From Gentiana macrophylla (lineage: Eukaryota > Streptophyta > Magnoliopsida > Gentianales > Gentianaceae), in the NCBI GenBank assembly GCA_026214975.1, contig CM047810.1:3534001-3598000 (forward strand): DNA of 64,000 nt, written 5' to 3'. A model generated the notes under the pieces. It was not told the origin of the DNA and did no database searches. It worked only from the letters and a program-made list of their open reading frames with translations. The position numbers and the translations under genes were made by a program. Shown here piece by piece: positions 35,859 to 44,712 of this stretch; positions within the stretch are counted from its first letter, which is position 1, and each line of letters begins with the position of its first letter.

Positions 35859-37171
35859 TATATATCTTAGTACTCTTAACTCGGTTTTTAAATAAAAGAC
35901 AAATACTTTTGTCAAAGAATATACATTATGACTTATGAGTGTTTGATACATTAAATTAATGGGAATACTCCTAACAATCATTGTACTGGGGTTTCTTTAA
36001 TCCATTACATTGCTTTTGTGTTCATATTCCATGACAAAGTTTGTAGGGCAACTTGATAAAAATTCAGTCTATAATTTGAGCTTGTGGGTCCCTTTAATAA
36101 TTCTTTTTTATAGCTCTTATATTCTTAGTTTTTTTTTTTTTAATTTAGAAAACAAAAAATTTATTAAGGTATTTCCGCTAAACAAATTGCTAATACATTA
36201 GAGTGACCCCAATGGGGTATTTTTTCCACCCCAAAAAAATAATATAGGGAGAATGTCAGACTTCATTGCTACAACAACACCCTATATCATTCTTTATCAA
36301 AAAAAAAATTAAACTTCCTTCATATTTGAAGGAACTGCTAAACGAACGATGAGATATTTCTATCTATCTATTTATCTCTCTTTTTACCTAATAAATTAAT
36401 TTCACACATCTATCATTTATATAATAATGTGTTATGTATCGATCGAAGTAATGACATCAAGACAATGTGGTAGATATCACAACGGTGATATACATCAAAA
36501 AAAAATTATATATACTATTTTTTCCATAAAAAAATTAATCTGTCCAAATACTTATTTTTTATTTTGAACTCTTTTTGTGTCACGAATACGACATCTTTTT
36601 ATTTATTTTTTCTGGTTAATGCGACGTATTCAAATATCACTTTGTAAGCATAAAATATTTTTAAAATGATGTATAGAGGCCATTTATTGGAGTGAATTAT
36701 TTTTAGGTGTTGAAAAAGTGTCAGAATCAGAAAGCGATGTGTTTGAAGGGTGTGTTTGAAGAGGTATATCATTAGGTCACTCTTATATTCTTACTTGTAG
36801 TTTTAGATAGGCACATCATATCTGTTTAATAAATAAAAATAATAAAACCATGGAAGGTGGGTCACTTTCGCATATAAAATCATATTAAAAAAAAAAAGCA
36901 ATTTATTTCCTTACAGAAATATTATAAAAGCAACTGCCAAAACAGTGATAATTACCTTTAAGAAAGCAACTCTATACCTACTCTGCGGGATTCTTTTTCA
37001 GTATTTTTATTGGTTTATTGTTAAAAACTTATTTAATACTATATTCTAATGGAAAAAAAATCATTATCTCTCTCAAAAATAAAAATAAAATCATTATTTG
37101 TCACCAAATTATGAAAGTTGTTTCATCAACTCTCTTCTTCCTAAAAAAAAAAAAACCTCTCTTCAAAACAG
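35859..37171. other. Intergenic; no gene seen
   Basis: AT-rich sequence with several short open frames of low-complexity composition. I recognise nothing. Confidence 0.6.
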
Positions 37172-37174
37172 TAA

Positions 37175-37506
37175 GGCTCCGTTTGTTTTGGCCGGAGTTT
37201 TTTTTGGGCGTTTATTTTACATCACATCACAAATCATTTCTTACAATTCTCTTACCAATCAAATCTTTTTCTGAATAAAAATATTAAATCATCTCTCATC
37301 ATTTCACTTTATCAACTTTATTACATTTTTTACCATTATTTTATTCATTATTCTACTTTATTTCACCAATCATTTCATAATCTACACCAATCATTATTCT
37401 ACTTTATTTTACCCATTCAACTTTCTAATCATTATTTCAATCACTTTATCAAAAAAAACTCCAAAAAAAACTCCCAAAAAAACTCCAATCCAAAACAAAC
37501 ACAACC
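37175..37506. mobile_element. Tourist-like (PIF/Harbinger) MITE
   Basis: The ends GGCTCCGTTTGTTTTGG and CCAAAACAAACACAACC are inverted repeats with few mismatches. TAA stands directly outside both (37172-37174 and 37507-37509), which is the three-base duplication of PIF/Harbinger insertions. The roughly 330 bp interior is AT-rich with TTATTTCACCAATCATT-type repeats and has no frame. Confidence 0.85.
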
Positions 37507-37744
37507 TAAATGTTTTTTTAATTATGTACTCACATTTGATAAGACTACACGTTAACAGGTTTGTTTACTTTCTCCACCTGTGCTACGCAATTAATTAAGA
37601 TTGCTTGTGATAAATGTTTCTGGAAAATTTCATATAAATCCCTTTGAGGTGGTTTACATGAGAATTACACCCCTATAGGTTTTACATAAATACACTTTCA
37701 CCCCTACAAAGTCAAGAACCTGACCCACCAAAACATTTTAGCAT

Positions 37745-38020
37745 TTTGCCGTTGATGTTTTGCATGGGAATATTTATGTAATCTTTAATACTTAAAGGAA
37801 GGTCCGAAGGAAAAAATTTAGAAAGTTGAAGGATCATAGATGTAATTATCCCTAAAAATTTGCTTTAATAAGGGGGTTTACCAAACCCACAAGAAACAGA
37901 TAACTAATATAGGTTGTAGCTACAAGGTAGATGGGGCAAGTCTATGTTTGTTCAAACTTGGATGGTACAAGTATAATATCTTTCTAAACTTAGGAACTGC
38001 ACATTTGATTCTTAGTGCAG
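37745..38020 (+). repeat. Dispersed direct repeat, copy 1 (partner 41091-41362)
   Basis: Shared blocks include GTTGATGTTTTGCATGGGAA, GTAATCTTTAATAC, TGTAATTATCCCTAAAAA, GGTTTACCAAACCCA, AGAAACA..AACTAATATAGGTTG and CTATGTTTGTTC.AACTTGGATGGTA. The two copies lie in the same orientation 3.3 kb apart and flank the Helitron block. Non-coding. Confidence 0.8.
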
Positions 38021-38321
38021 TCGGATATCTTATATCTATAAAATCTTGAGAAGGTGCCATGACATATTTTTATGTGGCATCTTCTTCTTACTGATAATGA
38101 TAATTTTTATTTTTTTCTTCTTTAAATACCAAAATTTTGGTTAGCGTTATATAGAGCGCAAATTTTTGTTCGATTGCAATTAACAATCTACAATTTATTC
38201 TAACTATCTTGGAATATTATATTATCTTATCTTATATCTCTTATATCTAATAAAATGATAAGAAGGTGTGTCGCGTGTTGCCGGCACGCCGCCTTCTTAG
38301 TTTGACACGTGCTTGATTTGA

Positions 38322-38927
38322 TTTTTTTTCGCTTTACATTAAATACCAAAAATTTTGGTTAGCGTTATATAGAGCGCAGATTTTTGTTCGATTGCAATTA
38401 ACACTTTACAATTTATTTGGTTAGCTTGAAGAATCATTTTTCATAATTGCTCGACTAGCTTGGAATAAATTAATACTCCGACGGCCGTCATTGCGATCAC
38501 GAGTATCACTAAAATTGACGTTGGAATACCAAATCACTTTTTATATTTTTGAGACCAGTTTGACACCTGGTTTCTTTTCCACCAAATGAATGAACAGGGC
38601 GAATGACATATTGATTAATGATAAGAAAGAGAAATGCCGTATAAAAAATAAGTGTAACACATTTTCAAGCATATTTATGATCTGGAATCTAAGGCGTCCC
38701 GGGAGATTTGACCGTGTAGTTATGGTCCGCTTATTGTTTTCTATAATGTTTCATTACGTAAAGTCAAAGCTAAAGGGATCGACTTTATGACATCGTTGTT
38801 CTACGATACATCGTATTGTGGTTTATTTTGTAGGTGGAAACTCCACGATAGGGTTGGAAGCAAGTGATTCACAATCTTCACGTCTCTAAAAAAGAGCTAC
38901 CTCTTGCAGAGAATGTGATATGTTTCC
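38322..38927 (+). repeat. Direct repeat within the Helitron block, copy 1 (partner 39198-39798)
   Basis: It shares with the partner GGTTAGCGTTATATAGA, GATTGCAATTAACACT, AATTAATACTCCGACGGCC, AAGAAAGAGAAATGCCGTAT, GGCGTCCCGGGAGATTTGAC, GGGATCGACTTTATGACAT, GATACATCGTATTGTGGTTT and CTCTTGCAGAGAATGTGATAT. It stops before the true 3' terminus. A third, partial copy of its first 110 bp lies at 38105-38215. Confidence 0.85.
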
Positions 38928-39197
38928 ACATGTTGCCACGTGGCCACCTACAGATTCACAATCTTCACGTCTCTAAGCATATATATAAAATGCTAAGAAA
39001 GTGTGCACATGTTGCCACGCGTGCCACCTTCTCTACTTGACACGACAATGTTTTTTTTTATAAGTGATTCACAATCTTCACGCTTTTAAGAAAGAAATTG
39101 CACTCTTGCGAGAAAATGTGATGTTTCTGTTGCTCACTTTGTCCGATACATCGTATTGTGGTTTTTTTTTTTTTTTTTTTTTTTTTTTTGCAGCAGA

Positions 39198-39798
39198 TTT
39201 TTTTTTCTTCGTCTTTAAATACCAAAATTTCGGTTAGCGTTATATAGAAACCTAATTTTTTTTCGATTGCAATTAACACTCTACAATTTATTTCGGTTAG
39301 CTTGAAGAATCATTTTTCATAATTGCTCTGACTAGCTTGGAATAAATTAATACTCCGACGGCCATTTGCAGTACGAGCATCACTAAAATTGACGTTGGAA
39401 TACCAAATCACTTTTTATATTCTTCACACTGACACGTGATTTTTTTCCCACCAAATGAATGAACACGAGATCAATGACGTATTGATTACTGATAAGAAAG
39501 AGAAATGCCGTATAAAAAATGAGTGAAACACATTTTCAAGCATATTAATGATCTGGAAGCTAAGGCGTCCCGGGAGATTTGACCGTGTAGTTATGGTCCG
39601 CTTATTGTTTTCTATAATGTTTCATTACGTAAAGTCGAAGCTAAAGGGATCGACTTTATGACATTGTTCTCCGATACATCGTATTGTGGTTTATTTTGTA
39701 TGTGGAAACTCCTGATAGGGCTGGAAGAGAAGTGATTCACAATCTTCACGTCTCTAAGAAAGAGCTAGCTACCTCTTGCAGAGAATGTGATATGTTTA
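39198..39798 (+). repeat. Direct repeat within the Helitron block, copy 2
   Basis: Near-identical to 38322-38927 apart from small indels. It continues into the CTAG terminus, so this copy keeps the real 3' end. A poly(T) of about 27 bases (39163-39189) precedes it. Confidence 0.85.
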
Positions 39799-39935
39799 TG
39801 TTGCTTTCTTTGTCTTGTGTCTTGGATTTGTTACGGTTTAAACTTACGCGATTTATTTCATGTTGGGATCTATTACTGTCGTTGGTAAAGATTTATGTTG
39901 GGTCTGTCGTGCCTTGCACGGCTCTTATTCACTAG

Positions 39936-41090
39936 TCTTAATATAAGTTTATAATGGTAATGTTGTAAATCAGTGGCAGTAGAGGACCCCGAATTTTATT
40001 AGTGTAGGCATCAAAATAAAATTAAAGATCAAGTGGGAATATTAGTAGTATTTTTATATTTTTTTTTACTAGTAAAACTATATTATTTTTCAGATCTCAA
40101 TAGAGACAATGAATCTCATCTTGTTGCACTTGGGTCCACCCTGTTGTACATTATATAATATGAAAAGAAATGGCTCTCAGTAATTTATTTTAATGGCTCT
40201 TTTGCATATTCGTTTGATGCTATTACTGACACAACCATTATGAACGTAAAATGAATCAAATGTTACTTTCATAACGAAATGCCTCAATGATAATAATAAA
40301 TTATCTCAAAGCATCGTGACAGTGTAACTAAGTTGTTGTGACGCTTTGTTATGTCTTGCTATACGCCACGTCGTTTATTATGTTATGTTATGCCTTGTTA
40401 TTTTATTTAATGCTTTGCGAACCCTGTAATATCCTGATAAGTTTTGATGTGCTTATTGTATCACTTGTTTTGACATTTTGTCATGTTAGTAACAAAAGAG
40501 ATTATATCACATAAAACATGTATGATTAATTGAACTGATCGATCTCGAGCTTCAAAATATAATACAAATCGAGTAGCTCGCGAGTTAATCGAGTTATATT
40601 GAATAATTATTAATGTATTGTAATTATAGAATTTCTCAATATGATATTTTATAAAAAAATCATTAATTATTGCCATTTTTTTGCTTAAAGCCTCGGTTTC
40701 GGACTAAGCACCCGACTAATTCGTGAGTTCGATGCAGGTGCGTGTCTGCAGAATCCCAGCTCTTATTTAAGAGCAATTAAGACCAATAATTTCTTTTAAC
40801 TTGACTTTACTACTTCTTAGGAAAATTGAACTCCGGTGACTTCTAAGCGTCATCATATTTCATAAAACTTAAATGAATTTAAAAAAATAAACGAACTTAC
40901 AGGCAAAATAGAGTTATGTAGTTAGCAAATCGAGCTCGATCTTTCCTTCATACCCAAGTTTTTTCGGTTGAGTTAAACTCGATCCTTAGAACGTATCAAG
41001 TTGGCTCGGCTCAATTATATCATGTTTCACCAAAATATTTTACCATGGCATAATGGCATCACCAATAGCAAACGTACAGATTTGTTACCG
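39936..41090. other. Intergenic; no gene seen
   Basis: AT-rich non-coding DNA without a clear element. A patch near 40325-40440 repeats the trinucleotide-like words TTATGT and CTTGTTA. Confidence 0.6.
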
Positions 41091-41362
41091 CGCGTTGATG
41101 TTTTGCATGGGAAATTTGTGTAATCTTTAATACATGAAGGGGTTGGAGGTAATTTTGAGAAAGCTCAAGGATGGTATATGTAATTATCCCTAAAAAAATT
41201 GCTTTTAATAGGGGTTTACCAAACCCATAAGAAACATATAGACAACTAATATAGGTTGTGGCTATATAGTAGATGGAGCAAATCTATGTTTGTTCTAACT
41301 TGGATGGTAATATATTCCTAAATTAAGATTTCCACATTTTGAATGTAAGTGGAGTAGGATAC
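41091..41362 (+). repeat. Dispersed direct repeat, copy 2 (partner 37745-38020)
   Basis: Same order of blocks as copy 1, with indels and substitutions, ending AACTTGGATGGTA...TAGGATACC. Confidence 0.8.
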
Positions 41363-41631
41363 CTCCATGTCATAATGCTGGTGTTGAACATTTTTAGAAT
41401 ATGGACGAATTCAATAATTTAGTGCCTCTCTTGCATTCTTTTTTACATTATTTTATTAGGGTGGATGCTATTTTATATAACACATTTTTTATCTGAATTG
41501 TTCAAGTATTTGTCTCTATGTTAAAGGCCACACTTGAGATGCTATTTTATACAACACATTTTTTTATACGTGTAGTTAACCGTTTGTATATAAGTGTTTG
41601 TCTCTTTGTTATAGACCACACTTAAGAGACA

Positions 41632-42147
41632 TGTTAAAAGTGTATTATATTAAGTATTTGTTATTGTTTCCTCTACCATATTAAGAGGCGAAATTCTCTC
41701 ACCTCATAGCATAAGTTTTAAGGTTGATGCCTCTCATGTTCTGAGTTGTTGGGCCAAGTTATTTAAATGGTATCAGAGTCGGTCATTTATATTTTGTTCA
41801 AGTATTAAGATCTTTGTTATAGGCCCACAATTGATCAAGGAGGCATGTTAAATATGTCAAGCAATTGACACTTGCACCATATTAAGGGATAAACGTCTCT
41901 CGCCTCATAACCTATTATTTGAAGATGATGTAGTTCCTTTTAATGTTGTTGGACTATATTTTCTACAACATGATTATGGTGGGTCTACATCATGATCAGT
42001 GTCCGGGTAATGTTAAAGTGTCTTACATTGGGAACTTGTGAATGTTTTACCCACCATATTAGGAGATAGACTTCCCTAACCTCACAACCTAGATTTTGGG
42101 GATTAGGCGCCTCCACTTATATGAGTTTGGGCCTAGATTTTCTACAA
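41632..42147 (+). mobile_element. TRIM-like element plus an extra LTR
   Basis: LTR-like units start at 41632, 41846 and 42011, each with TGTTAAA and later an ACC.TATTA.G.G...CTC..CCTCA(T/C)A motif, ending near a GTTGG(G/A)C.TA.TTTTCTACA-type tail. Between the first two (41768-41778) is TGGTATCAGAG, the initiator tRNA-Met primer site, followed by a roughly 70-base interior. That is the standard miniature layout, matching 22087-22429 in size. The third unit resembles the 22087 copies best. Upstream, 41510-41630 repeats the interior wording twice more (TTGTCTCT.TGTTA.AG.CCACACTT), so the array once held more units. Confidence 0.65.
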
Positions 42148-42620
42148 AGAGAGCGAGTTTATCCCTTTATATAGCTCACCATGGTGGTGATGTTGGTCCA
42201 ATCAGCGATGGTGTTGTGAGTAAGGAGTTTATCTATGTTGAAGTAGTGGGACGGAGGTCCAAAGACTGTAATGCTTATGTATTCTGTGACAGGGGACAAC
42301 TTGCGTCAAGTCAGCCATGAAGGACGGTGGATGACCTGTGCCACGTTGTATATGAATGACATGCGTGGTTGATGAAAGTACTCTCATTATAGGAGTGGGG
42401 AACCTGTCTTTTATTGAAGGAGTCCAAATAGCAAGCTAAGGCCAGGTTGGCCTGGAAGTTGATGCCGATGTCCGGATACTTAGCAATAATAAAGTCAGAT
42501 GACAAATGAGAACCAACTCGACCCATATATTGATGTGCACTTATACTCATAGTTTTGTTTGATAAGTGTCACATGTTCGATTACCGATCTCAACTAAAGT
42601 CGCCTTGGTATTATAATAAA
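42148..42620. other. Intergenic; no gene recognised
   Basis: Somewhat GC-richer than its surroundings, with short frames on both strands that I do not recognise. Confidence 0.45.
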
Positions 42621-42895
42621 TACTACCTCCTGGCCTAAAATATAAATTCATCCAGGAGTTTTCACACAGATTAAGGAATTGGTTGAATGTCATTAATTTG
42701 AAGGTTAATGTCTAAAATACCCTTGACTATCATTAATGCAATAGTTGTTAAGTAATGAAAAGTTGTTGAATTCATAATAAATTAAGGTTAAGATAGAGAA
42801 AAAAGAATAAATGTTGCGCAGTAATGTAGAATGAAACATATTATATGACAAGTAGAAAAGTGTAGGATGACTTATATTTTGGACCGGAGGTAGTA
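42621..42895 (+). mobile_element. Stowaway-like MITE, family A
   Basis: TACTACCTCCTGGCCTAAAATATAA at the left inverts to TTATATTTTGGACCGGAGGTAGTA at the right, with TA edges. The interior matches 30819-31097 in the same orientation. Best preserved of the three copies. Confidence 0.85.
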
Positions 42896-43396
42896 GTAAT
42901 TTGTTGCAAAAATAACCCTCAATTTCCAAAGGGCTTCGTTTACTTGGATTGGGTCAATGTCATTATAGTATGTATTCAACAACTTATTAAAAGCTTGGAC
43001 CAATATTGTCACTACTACCATAGGTTGCAATTATTCGATGAAATCATCTTAAGCACACAAAAGTCAATGAATTGTCCCTTATCATGGACAAAATAATGTA
43101 GATTAGGTACATTAAAATACCAAATAATTTCCATCCTTAAGCAAAGCACCTTAAGCAACTCATGGAATATTTAGTTAGCTCGTATTGAATTATTAATTGA
43201 TTTATGGATGTTGTGTCAGGGAATAATCGGTAATCACTATGCTTATGATTCAGTTTTTTCATGTTTAAAAAAGGGTTGGGGTTGTATCAAAATTCAGTAA
43301 ATATGGTTAATTTTGTTGAAACTATCATAGACTTTTAGCATTGTGTTTGGTTGAGTTGGTCTGAAAAAGACCATTACATAGGATCTTCTTCTTTTC
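42896..43396. other. Intergenic; no gene seen
   Basis: AT-rich, no recognisable element or frame. Confidence 0.6.
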
Positions 43397-43629
43397 TACT
43401 GCCTTCGTCTCCGAAAATATAAGTCAATTTAACTTTTAAATATTGTCTCATAATCTAAGTCTATGTAGATAATCATTAAAATATTTATTATATTTTTCTT
43501 CTTTCATCACTCATTTATTATATACTCATCCACTTTTCACCACTTTGCATTAACAACAATAAAGATCCTTTTAGATTTTTTTTATCAAAATTAATGACAC
43601 ATAACCAATTTAACCAACTTTCTTAATCT

Positions 43630-44157
43630 GAGAGTATCTCCAATGGTCTTGATAAAAAAACTCTAAAAAAAAATTATAAAGCTTTAGAAAAGCTTTGGCA
43701 CCATTGAACCATATCCAGCTCGGCAAAGTTCTAAGTCATATCAAGTGGTAAGTGACTTGAGAATGCCTAGGGAGGTCACCGGTTCGATTCTCCTCTGAGG
43801 CGCCATTTTGAAAGAGCTCTTAGCCAAGCCTTACTGAGTAAAGAAGAGTCGACTGGTATACGAGGTGACCCGGATCGAAGTCCCAGGTGGGTTCGGATCA
43901 ACGGCCCTGGAGCAAAAAAAAAAAAAAAAAAAAAACCCAAAGCCAAAGCTTTGAGCAGAAAAACCGGTTCATCACATGCCAAATAGTTTTTTTTTTTTTT
44001 TTATATAAATATTTTGTGTGGTAGAAAAAATATTTGTGTAGTAGGTCCATACTATAAAACTTTTTAAAATGTTTATGTATATGGAGAAAAGGTTTATAGA
44101 GTTATGACGTGGCGTAGTCATAGAGCTTTTAAAAGCTCCATGACTGGAGATGCTCTG
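43630..44157. mobile_element. MITE with GAGATGCTCT-type ends, nested in a Stowaway-like MITE
   Basis: The left end AGAGTATCTCCAATGGTC and the right end GACTGGAGATGCTCT are inverted repeats. Arms inside (AAGCTTTAGAAAAGCTTTGGC against GCCAAAGCTTTGAGC) extend the pairing. The interior holds a SINE. Ends of the AGAGCATCTCCAATGG kind are widespread in plant MITEs; the superfamily is not certain. Confidence 0.65.
43725..43935 (+). mobile_element. tRNA-derived SINE with poly(A) tail
   Basis: An A-box-like TCAAGTGGTAAGTGAC (43741-43756) and the B box GGTTCGATTCTC (43781-43792) form a split RNA polymerase III promoter about 30 bases apart. Some 120 bases of body follow, ending GGCCCTGGAGC, then a 22-base poly(A) at 43914-43935. 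Such elements are moved by LINE enzymes. The exact 5' edge is uncertain because the target duplication could not be fixed. It is not a functional tRNA gene, since no cloverleaf forms. Confidence 0.8.
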
Positions 44158-44233
44158 ACACATAACCAATTTAACTAACTTTTTAATCTATGTGAAAAAA
44201 CTCAAACGGACTTATATTTTGAAACGAACGTAA

Positions 44234-44442
44234 TACTACCCTGTCCCAAAACGTAAAGTACGTTAGAAACTTTTTAAATCATGCATGATATAAATCCATT
44301 TAGAATCTGGAGTGAACCATTTATTACATTCTCAAAGGGTATTCTAGACTAATACTATTAAAATTTAATGATACTTAATCACTTTCTTAATCGATATGAA
44401 AAAAATCTAAACAATCTTACAATTTAGGACGGAAGGGTAGTA
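44234..44442. mobile_element. Stowaway-like MITE
   Basis: TACTACCCTGTCCCAAAACGTAA at the left and TTACAATTTAGGACGGAAGGGTAGTA at the right are inverted ends with TA edges. The interior has ACTTTCTTAATCGATATGAAAAAAATC, akin to the other Stowaway copies. It abuts the element at 43397-44235. Confidence 0.75.
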
Positions 44443-44712
44443 CCATTTTTCTCTCTCTCTATCTTGCATATATAGTTGGAGAAGTTAGCAATACAAAAGG
44501 AAGGGAAGAAATTATATGTTGCATGTGATAAAAAGAAGCAAATAACATTAAATTGATGAAAAGGCTACAATTGACATTGAAACTAAAGGCATTGATTGTT
44601 GCTTTGTGATCACAATAATAAAGCGACTAACAGCACAAGACATATTTTTCTGTAGATTACCAAAAAAAAAAAAAAACCATCCAAAACAAAACAAGTGTAC
44701 TGACTAATAAAT
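44443..44712 (-). other. Probable 3' untranslated region and downstream flank of RPN1
   Basis: It lies directly after the RPN1 stop on the minus strand. No canonical poly(A) signal was found. No other feature. Confidence 0.45.

Larger units (their letters stand above)
38225..39935 (+). mobile_element. Helitron block with repeated 5' ends
   Basis: The right end reads GTCGTGCCTTGCACGGC (short stem-loop, 39906-39922), then ten bases later CTAG (39932-39935) followed by T, the diagnostic 3' terminus of plant Helitrons. Left-end-like sequences of the form TCTTATATCT...AAAAT..TAAGAAGGTG with a GTGCCAC-type arm occur near 38028, 38225 and 38970. Two near-copies of about 600 bp (38322-38927, 39198-39798) lie inside. 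No RepHel helicase frame is present, so it is non-autonomous. Confidence 0.75.
43397..44235 (+). mobile_element. Stowaway-like MITE, family B, carrying a nested MITE
   Basis: The left part begins TACTGCCTTCGTCTCCGAAAATATAAGTC. The right part ends GACTTATATTTTGAAACGAACGTAATA. The interior matches 34506-35005. The element is split at about 43630 by a second MITE, and the word GACACATAACCAATTTAAC..ACTTT.TTAATCT stands on both sides of the split. Confidence 0.75.

Noticed and set aside
38225..39935. A CRISPR-like or satellite array
   Set aside because: The repeats are long, only two to three in number, and end in a Helitron terminus. CRISPR arrays are not expected in a plant nuclear genome.
43741..43800. 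A tRNA gene, suggested by A and B boxes
   Set aside because: No acceptor or anticodon arms can be folded, and a body plus poly(A) tail follow; it is the promoter part of a SINE.
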